64,000 nucleotides of DNA from Micromonospora profundi (GCF_011927785.1 NZ_JAATJK010000001.1:5551001-5615000), one strand, 5' to 3'; shown: positions 8,928 to 17,004, counted from the stretch's first letter. Made by a program: numbers and translations. Notes: generated by a model not told the origin, from the letters alone.

Positions 8928-9358
8928 CGGTCCCCCTCTCCGGCTCCGGGTTCGAGTGCCGCGACGGCGGTGGCGACCACTGTGATGCGCGGCAGCCGGC
9001 CGCCCAGCGCGCGCACAGGTGCCCGGACCGTCGCCTGCGCCCGGCCCTCATCGATCGACACGGACACCTCCGCGCCCGGCGGCGCTCCGGGAACGCCAGC
9101 CTCACCTCGGGCGGCGGCCAGGGCCGCCTCCCGAGCGGCGTGCAGGCAACCGGCCTTGGTGCTTACGGCGTTGACGGCCGTCAGCCCGGCGAGCAGGAGC
9201 AGGAGCAGCGCCGGCAGGCCAGCCGCCAGTTCGGCGGTGAAGGATCCGCGGTCCCCACCGGCAGCCCGTACGACAGCGTGGAATCGTCGCCCCCCGCCAG
9301 CCGCCCGCCCCGGGGTGCAGGGCCTCCGATCGCGGCCGGCCTGCCGGCGCCCCGTCAC
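8924..9358 (-). CDS. TadE-like pseudopilin
   Basis: This 144-residue protein has the single N-terminal hydrophobic segment of TadE-type minor pilins: DRGSFTAELAAGLPALL runs into a Leu-rich helix, then a soluble C-terminal part. GSFTAELA matches the conserved Glu-containing motif at the head of the TadE helix. It should be inserted in the cytoplasmic membrane and take part in Flp fibre assembly. The GTG start at 9358 overlaps the pilin stop by 4 bp (GTGA). It corresponds to Rv3655c of mycobacteria. About 35 residues of basic sequence precede the helix. Confidence 0.85.
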   Translation of the reverse strand: MTGRRQAGRDRRPCTPGRAAGGGRRFHAVVRAAGGDRGSFTAELAAGLPALLLLLLAGLTAVNAVSTKAGCLHAAREAALAAARGEAGVPGAPPGAEVSVSIDEGRAQATVRAPVRALGGRLPRITVVATAVAALEPGAGEGDR

Positions 9359-9522
9359 TTGAGTGCCCGGTCGATGACGGCGGTCAGCGCCGACTGAACG
9401 TTGCCGGAGGTCAGCACCTTCAGCAGAATGCCGGCGAAGGCGACTGCGGCGAGCGTGCCGACGGCGTACTCGGCGGTGTTCATACCTGCGTCGCCGCGCA
9501 GGCGGGCGATGAGCTTACGCAT
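9355..9522 (-). CDS. Flp-like pilin (DUF4244 type)
   Basis: This 55-residue protein is the likely major pilin of the Tad system. The sequence MRKLIARLRGDAGMNTAEYA is followed by a hydrophobic helix of about 20 residues (VGTLAAVAFAGILLKVLTSG) and a short tail. The GMNTAEYA block has the Glu and Tyr expected after a prepilin cleavage site. AAGGG lies about 7 bases before the ATG at 9522. It resembles Rv3656c in size and position. No prepilin peptidase gene is visible in this window, so processing would depend on one encoded elsewhere. Confidence 0.85.
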   Translation of the reverse strand: MRKLIARLRGDAGMNTAEYAVGTLAAVAFAGILLKVLTSGNVQSALTAVIDRALK

Positions 9523-9544
9523 TGTGTGTTCCCTTCTCGATGGG

Positions 9545-10336
9545 TCAGAGCACGTCGCCGAGGACGGCGACGATCACCGGCACCAGGCCGGCGAGAATGA
9601 ACGCCGGCAGGAAGCAGAGCCCCAGCGGCAGCACGATGAGCACGCCCGCTCGGCGGGCGGACGCCTCGGCGGCGGTTGCCCGGTCGGCACGTAGGTCGTC
9701 GGCGAGCCGGGTCAGCGCGCCGGCCAGGGCGGCGCCGCTGTTGGCCGACCGGAACGCCGCCGCGGCCAGCCGCTCGGCGCCGGGCACCCCGTCCAGGGCT
9801 GACCACGCCTCCGCCGGGCCTCCGCCGAGCAGGAGGGTGCGGCCGACCCGGGCCAGTCGGTCGGCGAGCGGACTGTCCAGCGCCTCGGCCACGGCGAGCA
9901 CTGAGCGGTCGACCGGAGCGCCCGCCCGCATCGCCGCCGCCAACAGGTCGGCGGCAAGGGGCAGATCGGCGGCCTCGCGGAGCCTCCGGGTACGTGCCGC
10001 CGGAGATTCGATCCGTCGCAGCAGCACGTCGGACAGGACCGCGGTCGGGATAGCGCCGAGCAGCCCGAACCAGCCACCGACGACCACGGCCACGGCGAGC
10101 CCGGCCATCACGGCGGCGATCCGGATCAGGTCGGGCCGCCGCCGGCCTGCGGGTTCGGCTGATCCCTTAGGGCTGGCTAATCCACCAGGGCTGGCTGATC
10201 CGTCGGGACCGGCTGGCCGGGCGGATTCGGCAGGCGTCGGCGGATCGGCTCGGCGGGCGGGACGGCGTAGACGTAACGGCGTGACGAGCAGCGCCGCCAC
10301 CACCAGAGCGGCGGCCACGAGAGCCGTCCGGGACAT
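9545..10336 (-). CDS. TadC-like type II secretion F-domain protein
   Basis: This 263-residue inner-membrane protein has the T2SSF fold of TadC, a platform component for Flp assembly. There is an N-terminal membrane segment, a Pro/Gly/Ser-rich linker (about residues 28-65), a pair of hydrophobic helices (AVMAGLAVAVVVGGWFGLLG), a cytoplasmic helical domain (LREAADLPLAADLLAAAMRA) and a C-terminal membrane hairpin. The linker is encoded by short degenerate repeats near 10160-10210 (GGGCTGGCTRATCC units). Its ATG overlaps the last base of the upstream tadB-like stop. It corresponds to Rv3657c. Confidence 0.87.
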   Translation of the reverse strand: MSRTALVAAALVVAALLVTPLRLRRPARRADPPTPAESARPAGPDGSASPGGLASPKGSAEPAGRRRPDLIRIAAVMAGLAVAVVVGGWFGLLGAIPTAVLSDVLLRRIESPAARTRRLREAADLPLAADLLAAAMRAGAPVDRSVLAVAEALDSPLADRLARVGRTLLLGGGPAEAWSALDGVPGAERLAAAAFRSANSGAALAGALTRLADDLRADRATAAEASARRAGVLIVLPLGLCFLPAFILAGLVPVIVAVLGDVL

Positions 10337-11562
10337 CAGACGGCCCGCCCTGGCATCGCGCCCAGCCGCTCTGCCCAGAACAGGCCGATGACCTGGAGGG
10401 CGACCGCGAGGACCGCGCAGACCCCACCGACAGTGCTGTGCAGGAGGACCGCCAGGGGATCCACCCCGATGCCGTAGCCGAGCCCGATCCCGCCCACCGG
10501 CAGGGCCGCCAGAAGCAGGGCCGTGGCGCGGGCGCCCGCCGCCTGTGCCGCCGCCGAGGCCAACCCTCGGTCGGTCGCCCGAGCATCCGCCTCGATTCGC
10601 TCGACCAGTTCCGCCAGTGGCGCGCCGGTCCGGTCAGCTAGCCGCACCGCGGCCGAGGTCAGTTGGCGAAGCCGGTCGGATGTGTCAGGCCCGCTGACGG
10701 TGGCGAGTGCCGGCGGGACGGGCAGGCCGGCCCGCAGGTCTGCCGCCAGACCGCAGAGCAGGTCCAACCCGCGCCGCCGGACTTGCTCGGCGCGCCGGTT
10801 GGCCCGCCGCCGCAGCAGGGCGCGTACGGCCAGCATGCCGTAGCTGGCCACCGCTACCGCGGCCACCGGTCCGGCGAACACGGCACCCACACCAGCACCC
10901 ACCAGGGCAACCAGCAGTAACAGACGGGCAGGCGACCGTTCGAGGCGGTTCGCGCGCCCAGCCTTGGGCCTGACCGCCGCCGGATCCGCAACATCCGGAC
11001 CACGGCGCCGCTCATCGGCGGCCGACGGAGCGTCGTAACTATCGCGGGACCGGCCCACGTCCAGGTCCGCGCCGTCGATCGTCGGGACGGCCACGGCCGG
11101 GCCGGCACGCCGTACAACGTCGAGGGCCTCGTCCTCGGGGCGAAGTGCGGCCGCCGGACGTCGAGGGTCCCGTCGCGTCGGCGGACGTCCGGGGCCTGTC
11201 GGTCGGGTCGGCCCCGCCGGCCCGCCCGTCGCCCTCGGCCGGCTCGCGCCGTCGTCGCGGTCCCGAGTGGACCAGTCAACCGCCGCCCGCCCGCGACTCG
11301 GCTCCGGCGCTCCACGGGGGTACGGGACGGCGGCCGGATGCGCCGACACAAGCGTCGCGCCGGACCCGTCCCCGGACCCATCGAGTACGCGACCGAGGCT
11401 CCTGATCCACTCCACCAGGGCGTCATCCGGATCGCCACCGGTGACGGCACGGCTGGACGCCAGAATCCGACGGCGGCGTGCGCGGATGCTTTGTACGGGC
11501 CAGGCCACCAGAGCTGCGGCAGCCAACAGCAGCAAGGCCACCACGATCGTCGCCCCGCTCAT
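10336..11562 (-). CDS. TadB-like type II secretion F-domain protein
   Basis: This 408-residue membrane protein is the TadB-like platform component. It opens with a hydrophobic helix (MSGATIVVALLLLAAAALVA), continues with about 150 residues of charged, Pro/Arg-rich sequence without obvious structure, and ends with the T2SSF domain framed by membrane helices. The ATG at 11562 overlaps the tadA stop by 4 bp (ATGA); an upstream in-frame start would run deep into tadA and is rejected. The long linker is larger than in many homologues and may be a lineage-specific insertion. Equivalent to Rv3658c. Confidence 0.85.
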   Translation of the reverse strand: MSGATIVVALLLLAAAALVAWPVQSIRARRRRILASSRAVTGGDPDDALVEWIRSLGRVLDGSGDGSGATLVSAHPAAVPYPRGAPEPSRGRAAVDWSTRDRDDGASRPRATGGPAGPTRPTGPGRPPTRRDPRRPAAALRPEDEALDVVRRAGPAVAVPTIDGADLDVGRSRDSYDAPSAADERRRGPDVADPAAVRPKAGRANRLERSPARLLLLVALVGAGVGAVFAGPVAAVAVASYGMLAVRALLRRRANRRAEQVRRRGLDLLCGLAADLRAGLPVPPALATVSGPDTSDRLRQLTSAAVRLADRTGAPLAELVERIEADARATDRGLASAAAQAAGARATALLLAALPVGGIGLGYGIGVDPLAVLLHSTVGGVCAVLAVALQVIGLFWAERLGAMPGRAV

Positions 11563-12770
11563 GCCGGCCCCGCCGATCCGGGCCACGGCTCGCAGAGGAT
11601 CGGCGGCACCACTACGCCCCGGTCCCGCAGCAGGCCGCCGAGCGCACGGGCGGCCACGCCCAGTCCTCGACCGCGTACCCAGGCGGGCACCACGGTCACC
11701 AACCGTTCCGGTCCTTCCGGGAGTAACAGGCAGATCGATTCCAGGACCCGTCCCCGGTCGCCACGGCGTACCTGGAACAGCACCTGAAGCGCCGCGACCA
11801 CCTGGGCGTGCAGCGCGGCGCGCGGCAGGCCACCCAGCATGCCGAGCGCCTCCAGCCGCGCCGGCACGTCGGACGGGGTGTTGGCGTGCAGCGTCCCGGC
11901 ACCGCCGTCGTGGCCGGTGTTCAGAGCGGCCAGTAGATCGACCACCTCGCCGCCCCGGCACTCCCCGACCACCAGCCGGTCGGGACGCATCCGCAGCGCC
12001 TGCCGAACCAGGTCGGCGAGGTTGACCACGCCTGTTCCCTCCACATTTGCCGTACGAGCCTGGAGGCCCACCACGTGCGGGTGTCCCGGTTGCAGCTCGG
12101 CGGCGTCCTCCACCAGGACGATCCGCTCGGTGGCCGGCACCAACCCGAGCAGCGTGTTGAGCAGTGTCGTCTTGCCCGACCCCGTACCGCCGGTGACCAG
12201 GTAGGCCAGTCGAGCCGCGACGACGGCCGCGAGCAGTGGTGCCACAGGTCGCGGCACCGTCCCCTGGCGTACCAGTTCGTCCAGGGTGAACGGCCGGTGC
12301 CGGAAGGTCCGCAGGGACAGGTAGGGGCCGTCGGTGGCCACCGGCGGCAGTACGGCGTGCAACCGGGTGCCGTCGGGCAGCCGGGCGTCCGCGTACGGGG
12401 AGCCGTCGTCGAGTCGCCGCCCGGCGCTGGCGACCAGCCGCTGCGCAAGCCTGCGGACGTCCTCAACCGAGCCCATCGGGATCGCGACCTGGTGCAACCC
12501 CGATCCCCTGTCGACCCAGACGCGCACGCCGTTCACCAGAACGTCGGTGACCTCCGGGTCGGCCAGCAGTGGGGCCAGCGGCCCGGCACCGACGAGGTCG
12601 TCGTGTACCCGGTCGGCGATCCGTAGCACTGCGGTGTCGCCCAGCACCACGGCGGCGGGCTCGGCGCGTACCGCGGAAACGATCGCCGCGGGGGTGACCG
12701 GGGTGGTGCCGGCGGCGATCCGCTGCCGCACCCGTGCGGCGAGGCCGTGGTCCTCCGCGCGGCCCGTCAT
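11559..12770 (-). CDS. TadA/CpaF-family secretion ATPase
   Basis: This 403-residue protein is the cytoplasmic ATPase that powers Flp pilus assembly. The N-terminal domain leads to Walker A, VTGGTGSGKTTLLNTLLG, near residue 195. The Asp box lies in VLVEDAAELQ, Walker B in LRMRPDRLVVGECRGGEV, and the His box in NTGHDGGAGTLHANTPSDV. These make it a typical hexameric type II/IV secretion NTPase. It overlaps the CpaE-like gene upstream (4 bp) and the tadB-like gene downstream (4 bp). It corresponds to Rv3659c. Confidence 0.93.
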   Translation of the reverse strand: MTGRAEDHGLAARVRQRIAAGTTPVTPAAIVSAVRAEPAAVVLGDTAVLRIADRVHDDLVGAGPLAPLLADPEVTDVLVNGVRVWVDRGSGLHQVAIPMGSVEDVRRLAQRLVASAGRRLDDGSPYADARLPDGTRLHAVLPPVATDGPYLSLRTFRHRPFTLDELVRQGTVPRPVAPLLAAVVAARLAYLVTGGTGSGKTTLLNTLLGLVPATERIVLVEDAAELQPGHPHVVGLQARTANVEGTGVVNLADLVRQALRMRPDRLVVGECRGGEVVDLLAALNTGHDGGAGTLHANTPSDVPARLEALGMLGGLPRAALHAQVVAALQVLFQVRRGDRGRVLESICLLLPEGPERLVTVVPAWVRGRGLGVAARALGGLLRDRGVVVPPILCEPWPGSAGPA

Positions 12771-13870
12771 GCCGCACCTGGCACGGGCACGCCGGTAAGG
12801 TCCGCGACGATCCGCTGGCAGAGCGCCGCCAGCGGCCCCTTCCCGGCGGCCGCCGGCGCCTCGCCCCGTTCCAGGCCACGGCAGAGCGCGGGCTCGGGGC
12901 GCAGCGTGCCGGCGAGGGGAAGCCCGAGCGCACGCGCCACCTCTGTGGCGCGCAGACGACCCGGAGCGGGCCCACGAACCACCACCGACAGCGCGGCGCA
13001 GTGTGGGGCGGCGGCGGCCACCACCCGGGCGGCGGCAGCTGTGGCCCGCAGCTCCGCCGGTACGACGACGAACGCGTGGTCGGCCGCCTGCAGTGCGATC
13101 ACGGCGGCGTCGTCCAGTTGGCGGGGCAGGTCGATCACGACGAAATCTCGACCGCGCTGCGCGGCGTCGACTGTCGCCGCCATCGCGGCGGCGGGCAGCG
13201 CCAGCATCTCGCCGCGATCCCAGGAGAGCACCACCAGGTCACCCCGGCTGGGTAGGGCCTGGACCAGCGCGGGCGCGTCCACCCGCCCGTCCGCGCCGGT
13301 GAGCGACGGCCAGCGCAGCCCTTCCAACTGTTCCCAGCCGAGCACGAGATCGAGGCCCCCGCCCAGCGGATCGGCGTCGACAAGCAGCGTGCGCAGTCGC
13401 GCCCGCGCGGCGGTCACGGCGAGCCCACCAGCGAGGACGCTCGCGCCGGCACCACCCCGCCCGCCGAGCAACGCGACAACCCGGGCGCCGGATCCCTCCG
13501 GACAGTCGGGGCCCTGCTCGACGAACCGGTCCAGCAGCCACGGCTCGGCGGCCGGCAGGACGGCGACGTGTTCTGCGCCGATCAGCTCGGCGATCTGCCA
13601 ACCGGGATCGAGTTGGCCGGCCCGACCCACCAACACCACGCGGGGTCGCTGCGGCAGTCGTGCTCGCAGGCACGGCTGCGCCTGGTCAGCGCCGAGCAAC
13701 ACCAGCGGTGCGGGTAGCCAGCGGGTACGGGCCGCAGCCGGATCTTCGGCGAGCTCCACCTCCGTCCCACCGGCGGCGGCGAGCCGGAGCAGGTCGTCGA
13801 GCAGGTCGTCGTCCCCCGTGATGACCAGCGGAAGCCGGCGGATCGGCGGAACGGAGGTACGGGGTGCCAT
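12767..13870 (-). CDS. CpaE/Ssd-like MinD-family protein
   Basis: This 367-residue protein heads the Tad operon and belongs to the CpaE-like group (Rv3660c, called Ssd for its effect on septum formation). The N-terminal third resembles a receiver-like domain (LPLVITGDDDLLDDLLRLA). The C-terminal part is MinD/ParA-like, but its P-loop reads GGRGGAGASVLAG, so the Lys of a classical Walker A is missing. The later VDADPLGGGLDLVLG and FVVIDLPRQL segments match the switch regions. It probably positions or regulates the Tad machine. The start ATG at 13870 leaves an upstream region with two DnaA boxes. Confidence 0.85.
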   Translation of the reverse strand: MAPRTSVPPIRRLPLVITGDDDLLDDLLRLAAAGGTEVELAEDPAAARTRWLPAPLVLLGADQAQPCLRARLPQRPRVVLVGRAGQLDPGWQIAELIGAEHVAVLPAAEPWLLDRFVEQGPDCPEGSGARVVALLGGRGGAGASVLAGGLAVTAARARLRTLLVDADPLGGGLDLVLGWEQLEGLRWPSLTGADGRVDAPALVQALPSRGDLVVLSWDRGEMLALPAAAMAATVDAAQRGRDFVVIDLPRQLDDAAVIALQAADHAFVVVPAELRATAAAARVVAAAAPHCAALSVVVRGPAPGRLRATEVARALGLPLAGTLRPEPALCRGLERGEAPAAAGKGPLAALCQRIVADLTGVPVPGAA

Positions 13871-14184
13871 CGCGGCCTCCAGCGGTCAGGGCTCTGTGCC
13901 GTCGACCCTGCTCGCCATCGACCCCGCGTAGAGCCCCCAACCTCCTCGCCTGTGGACAACTCAGCGCCCTGTGGACAACGCCCGCCGGGATGGTTGATCT
14001 GCTATGCGCACGGGCTGCGCCGCAGCTACGGCCCCTGGATAGAACGCAGCATGATCGCTCGGCAAACATGTCCCCGTCGCCAAATAGGCGCGGTGCCACC
14101 ACGCCGTGCGCGTACTCGATGGGGGGCATCCCCCGCGAAATAAACGGATCGGCGAGCGGGGCCGGCTCTCCTAGTCTCGTCAGG
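13871..14184. other. Divergent spacer between Tad operon and methyltransferase
   Basis: This stretch has no gene that I can support. It should contain the Tad operon promoter and the methyltransferase promoter. Its clearest feature is a pair of DnaA-box-like sequences, listed separately. Open frames crossing it lack homology-like sequence and ribosome sites. Confidence 0.5.
13951..13978. promoter_or_regulatory. Two perfect DnaA-box-like sites
   Basis: TGTGGACAA occurs at 13951-13959 and again at 13970-13978, 19 bp apart on the same strand. Its complement, TTGTCCACA, is the actinobacterial DnaA box consensus. They lie 81 bp upstream of the CpaE-like gene start, where DnaA binding could affect transcription of the Tad operon. 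Confidence 0.55.
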
Positions 14185-14826
14185 ATGAACAGCGACGACG
14201 GGCGGGACCTGGTCCGACGCGGCTACGACAAGCTCTCCTACCACTACCGGGCGGACGACGCCGCTGACGGCCAGTACGGTCCCTGGCTCGACGACCTCCA
14301 CGGACGCCTGCCTGCCTCGTCCACGGTCCTGGATCTCGGATGCGGCTGTGGCGTGCCGGTCGCCCGCTCCCTCGCCAACGCCGGGCACCACGTGACCGGC
14401 ATCGACATCAGCGATGTGCAGGTCGAACGGGCACGGCGCCTCGTGCCCACCGGCACCTTCCTACGCGCCGACGCCACCCAAGTCGACCTGCCATCGGCCT
14501 CGTTCGACGCGGTGGTCTGCCTCTATGCCCTGATTCACCTACCGTTGGCCGATCAACCGCGGCTCATCACGAACATCGCCAGCTGGCTCCGGCCAGGCGG
14601 CTGGCTGCTCACCACCGTCGGCAGCAACGCGTGGACCGGTACCGACGACAACTGGCTCGACGGGCCGGCCGCCATGTGGTGGAGCCAAGCCGACACGGCC
14701 ACCTACCGCTCCTGGCTGCGGCAAGCGGGGCTGGAGATCAGCTCGGAGGACTTCGTCCCGGAGGGCACCAGCGGGCACGCGCTGTTCTGGGCACAGCGAC
14801 CGCCGACCGCGCCTGACCGTCCGTGA
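14185..14826 (+). CDS. Class I SAM-dependent methyltransferase
   Basis: This 213-residue protein has a Rossmann-type methyltransferase domain. Motif I is VLDLGCGCGVPVARSLA, followed by VTGIDIS (acidic residue contacting the ribose). ADATQVDLPSASFDAVVCLYALIHL supplies motifs II and III, and WLRPGGWLLTTVG follows. The substrate is unknown; the family includes small-molecule and menaquinone-type methyltransferases. I chose ATG 14185 because AGG lies just upstream and homologues begin near NSDDGRDLVRRGYDKLS. It is inserted between the Tad operon and the 6C RNA, positions that are adjacent in mycobacteria. Its 3' end is close to the 6C RNA terminator, so the two are convergent. Confidence 0.8.
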   Translation: MNSDDGRDLVRRGYDKLSYHYRADDAADGQYGPWLDDLHGRLPASSTVLDLGCGCGVPVARSLANAGHHVTGIDISDVQVERARRLVPTGTFLRADATQVDLPSASFDAVVCLYALIHLPLADQPRLITNIASWLRPGGWLLTTVGSNAWTGTDDNWLDGPAAMWWSQADTATYRSWLRQAGLEISSEDFVPEGTSGHALFWAQRPPTAPDRP

Positions 14827-14847
14827 GCTGCGGTGGCGCACTCCCAC

Positions 14848-14953
14848 AGAAAAGGGACGACCCCCGTCGGGGGGAGACGGGGGCCGTCGAAGGTTCGGCT
14901 CCGGGGGGGTCGAGCCGAACCACTCGGCGATCACGGGGGGTGCAATCGCCGAG
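14848..14953 (-). ncRNA. 6C small RNA (B11-type)
   Basis: On the minus strand there are three consecutive hairpins. The first is TCGGCGAT/ATCGCCGA (14952-14945 and 14931-14924) with a loop containing CCCCCC. The second is GGTTCGGCTC/GAGCCGAACC (14921-14912 and 14901-14892) with seven Cs in the loop. The third is CCCCCGTC/GACGGGGG with another C6 loop, followed by TCGTCCCTTTTC, so it is the terminator. Hairpins with six or more loop cytosines define the actinobacterial 6C RNA. Its mycobacterial form (B11) lies between Rv3660c and Rv3661, and the same neighbours are here. The ends are estimated. Confidence 0.88.
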
Positions 14954-14957
14954 GGTC

Positions 14958-14978
14958 TGTCTATTTCACGATGTGAAA
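14958..14978 (-). promoter_or_regulatory. 6C RNA promoter with overlapping palindrome
   Basis: The minus strand reads TTTCACATCGTGAAA (arms 14978-14973 and 14969-14964), followed directly by TAGACA (14963-14958), a plausible -10 box about 6 bases before the first 6C hairpin. The palindrome sits where a regulator could block or aid polymerase. No good -35 hexamer was found at 17 bp. Confidence 0.45.
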
Positions 14979-15014
14979 GCTCGTCGTGCGGACAAGTCTG
15001 CCTGAGCGGGCCCG

Positions 15015-15093
15015 TCACGTCGAGTGGTGTCGACTCCACGCAGTGCGAAAATCTCCTTGCGGAGTGTGAGCGCCATCACGCCGAGTGGAGTCG
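15015..15093. repeat. Two 18-bp near-identical direct repeats upstream of the HAD gene
   Basis: TCACGTCGAGTGGTGTCG (15015-15032) and TCACGCCGAGTGGAGTCG (15076-15093) differ at two positions and are 61 bp apart. They lie between the 6C RNA promoter and the HAD gene. They may be binding sites for a regulator of either transcript, or chance in GC-rich DNA. The rest of the 14979-15175 spacer holds nothing else I recognise. Confidence 0.4.
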
Positions 15094-15175
15094 GTGGTCC
15101 CGGCCCGCAGGTCCGAGGGGTGGCGTGACCCCGGGCACCCGCCGACGATAGACCATCCGGCTAGACTTTCGCGCC

Positions 15176-15979
15176 GTGGGCCGAAGTGCCGCTTTCTTCG
15201 ATCTGGACAAGACCGTCATCGCCAAGTCGAGCGCTCTCGCGTTCGGTCGTCCGTTCTACCGGGATGGGCTGATCACTCGGCGTGACGTCGTCAAGTCGGC
15301 GTACGCGCAGCTGATGTTCCGGCTGGGCGGCACCGACGAGCAGACCATGGCCCGAACACGGGACTACCTGGCCGCACTCTGCAAGGGCTGGCAGGTGGAA
15401 CAGGTCCGCCAGATCGTCGCGGAGACACTCCACGAGCTGATCAACCCTTATGTGTACGCCGAAGCCGCCGCCCTGATCGAGGAACACCAGGCCGCCGGCC
15501 GGGATGTGGTGCTGGTGTCCGCCTCCGGCGAGGAGATGGTCCGGCCGATCGGTGCACTACTCGGGGTGACCGATGTGATCGCCACCCGGATGACGGTGCA
15601 GGACGGTCGGTACAGCGGCGAGGTCGAGTTCTACGCGGCCGGGCCGAGCAAGGTCGAGGCGGTCGGCGAGCTGGCCGCCGCTCGCGGCTACGACCTGGCC
15701 GACTCGTACGCCTACTCCGACTCGTACAGTGATCGGCCCTTGCTGGAGTGCGTGGGTCACCCGAGCGTGGTGAACCCGGACCGGCAGCTGCGCAAGCTGG
15801 CTTCGGAGAACGCCTGGCCGGTGCTGGAGTTCCGGCACCCGATCCCGCTGGGCCGCCGACTGCGGGAGCGGCCGGCCGTGCCGGTCGCCGCTGCGGCCCT
15901 GGGTGTCGGCGTGGGCGTGGCCATCGGCATCGCCTGGTACGGCAGGCACCGCCGAACCCGCGCCGCCACCAACGCCTGA
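15176..15979 (+). CDS. HAD-superfamily IB phosphatase
   Basis: This 267-residue protein is a phosphoserine-phosphatase-like HAD hydrolase. Motif I is FFDLDKTVI, with nucleophile Asp9 and acid Asp11. Motif II lies in VVLVSASGEEMV, and the SYAYSDSYSDRPLL block supplies the metal-binding acidic residues. A C-terminal hydrophobic segment (VPVAAAALGVGVGVAIGIAW) followed by basic residues suggests anchoring to the membrane. It matches the Rv3661 position beside the 6C RNA. Start GTG 15176 was chosen because the catalytic motif follows directly and nothing upstream is conserved. The physiological substrate is unknown; lipid head groups or phosphoserine are possibilities. Confidence 0.88.
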   Translation: MGRSAAFFDLDKTVIAKSSALAFGRPFYRDGLITRRDVVKSAYAQLMFRLGGTDEQTMARTRDYLAALCKGWQVEQVRQIVAETLHELINPYVYAEAAALIEEHQAAGRDVVLVSASGEEMVRPIGALLGVTDVIATRMTVQDGRYSGEVEFYAAGPSKVEAVGELAAARGYDLADSYAYSDSYSDRPLLECVGHPSVVNPDRQLRKLASENAWPVLEFRHPIPLGRRLRERPAVPVAAAALGVGVGVAIGIAWYGRHRRTRAATNA

Positions 15980-16015
15980 CCTGCGGGGCAGCGAACGGCG
16001 TGCCTGCTGGGCTGC

Positions 16016-16762
16016 TCAGGCGGCGGCGAGGATCTCGTCGCCGATGGCGGTGAGCTGGTCGGCGCCGACCTCGACGGCCGCCATGTAGTGGCGCAGCCAG
16101 GAGCGCAGCCCGTCGGGCGTGCCGGTGGCGAACGCGCCGGCCGAGCCTACGTACTCGGGTTCGCGCTCGCGGTGGCCGACGTCGACGCCGAGCAGGCCGC
16201 GCGGGTCCAGGCCGCTGGCGAGCAGCACCAGCCGGGCCGCGCCCCGCGCCACCACGCCCGACGGCCCGGCGAACGGGCGCAGGTTCAGCAGTTCCCCGTG
16301 TACGACCGCGGCGAGCACCAGTGGGGAGACCTTCGTGCCTCCGGCGACCAGTCCGGCCAGCCCGTCCAGTCGGGCGGCGACCACCGGATCGGCCACCGGG
16401 CGACCCAGCTCGGATTCGGGCACGATGTCGCGGGCGGCGAGTACGTGCAGCTTCGCGAGAGCCTGCCGGGGCGCCTTCGGCCAGAGCTCGCTCAGGCCGG
16501 GTAGCGCCCCCGCGACCCGCAGCGCTCCTTGGAGCACCGGATCGGTGACTGTGCCGGCCCGGACCTCTTCGCGCTCGTGGACGGCCCCTTCGAGAGCGGC
16601 GCTGGCCACCGCCGACCGGAGGCTCACCTCGGCCGCGACCTGGCCGCCGTTACGGCGTAGCGCGCGGTGCCCCAGCGCCTTGTCGAATCGCTCACGTGCG
16701 CTGTCGACGGCGGCGGCGATGTCGGCGAGCGCGAGCAGCGGGGCGAGCGGGTCGGTGGTCAC
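16016..16762 (-). CDS. Degenerate Fic-domain protein (Rv3662c-like)
   Basis: This 248-residue protein has the helical outline of a Fic AMP-transferase but a broken active site. The canonical HPFxDGNGRxxR loop reads [12 protein letters not shown]: the catalytic His is Arg, the acidic residue Gly, the Asn Ser and the Arg Val. Upstream, SAALEGA matches the (S/T)xxxE(G/N) inhibitory helix found in many Fic proteins. So the inhibitory motif survives while the catalytic one is lost, suggesting a scaffold or regulatory role. It lies convergent with the HAD gene and divergent from acs, as Rv3662c does. The Fic assignment rests on my motif alignment only. Confidence 0.65.
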   Translation of the reverse strand: MTTDPLAPLLALADIAAAVDSARERFDKALGHRALRRNGGQVAAEVSLRSAVASAALEGAVHEREEVRAGTVTDPVLQGALRVAGALPGLSELWPKAPRQALAKLHVLAARDIVPESELGRPVADPVVAARLDGLAGLVAGGTKVSPLVLAAVVHGELLNLRPFAGPSGVVARGAARLVLLASGLDPRGLLGVDVGHREREPEYVGSAGAFATGTPDGLRSWLRHYMAAVEVGADQLTAIGDEILAAA

Positions 16763-17004
16763 CCCGTCACGCTAGCGACCCGGACCGACCGTCCGGGCCG
16801 CACCCGCCCGCAACGCGACCCGCACCACCGCTCAGCCTCGCGGTCGGCGCGGCCCCCGCGGTCCATGGTCAACGCAGGCACCGTCGGGCGCGCGGCACGG
16901 GCCGCTCGGCGCGAGGGGGCGGGTGGCCCTCGCCGGTCAGGTACCGCGCGACTACCCTTCTGGCCATCGAGACCCAGGTCACCCCGAGGATGAGGAGCCA
17001 CGGC

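Noticed and set aside
13951..13978. Chromosomal replication origin
   Set aside because: Only two DnaA boxes are present and no dnaA, dnaN, gyrase or AT-rich unwinding region is near.
14859..14952. Only terminators of the methyltransferase gene
   Set aside because: Three hairpins with C6-C7 loops on the minus strand, a terminal T-run on that strand and the conserved neighbour favour the 6C RNA, though the last hairpin may also stop the convergent gene.
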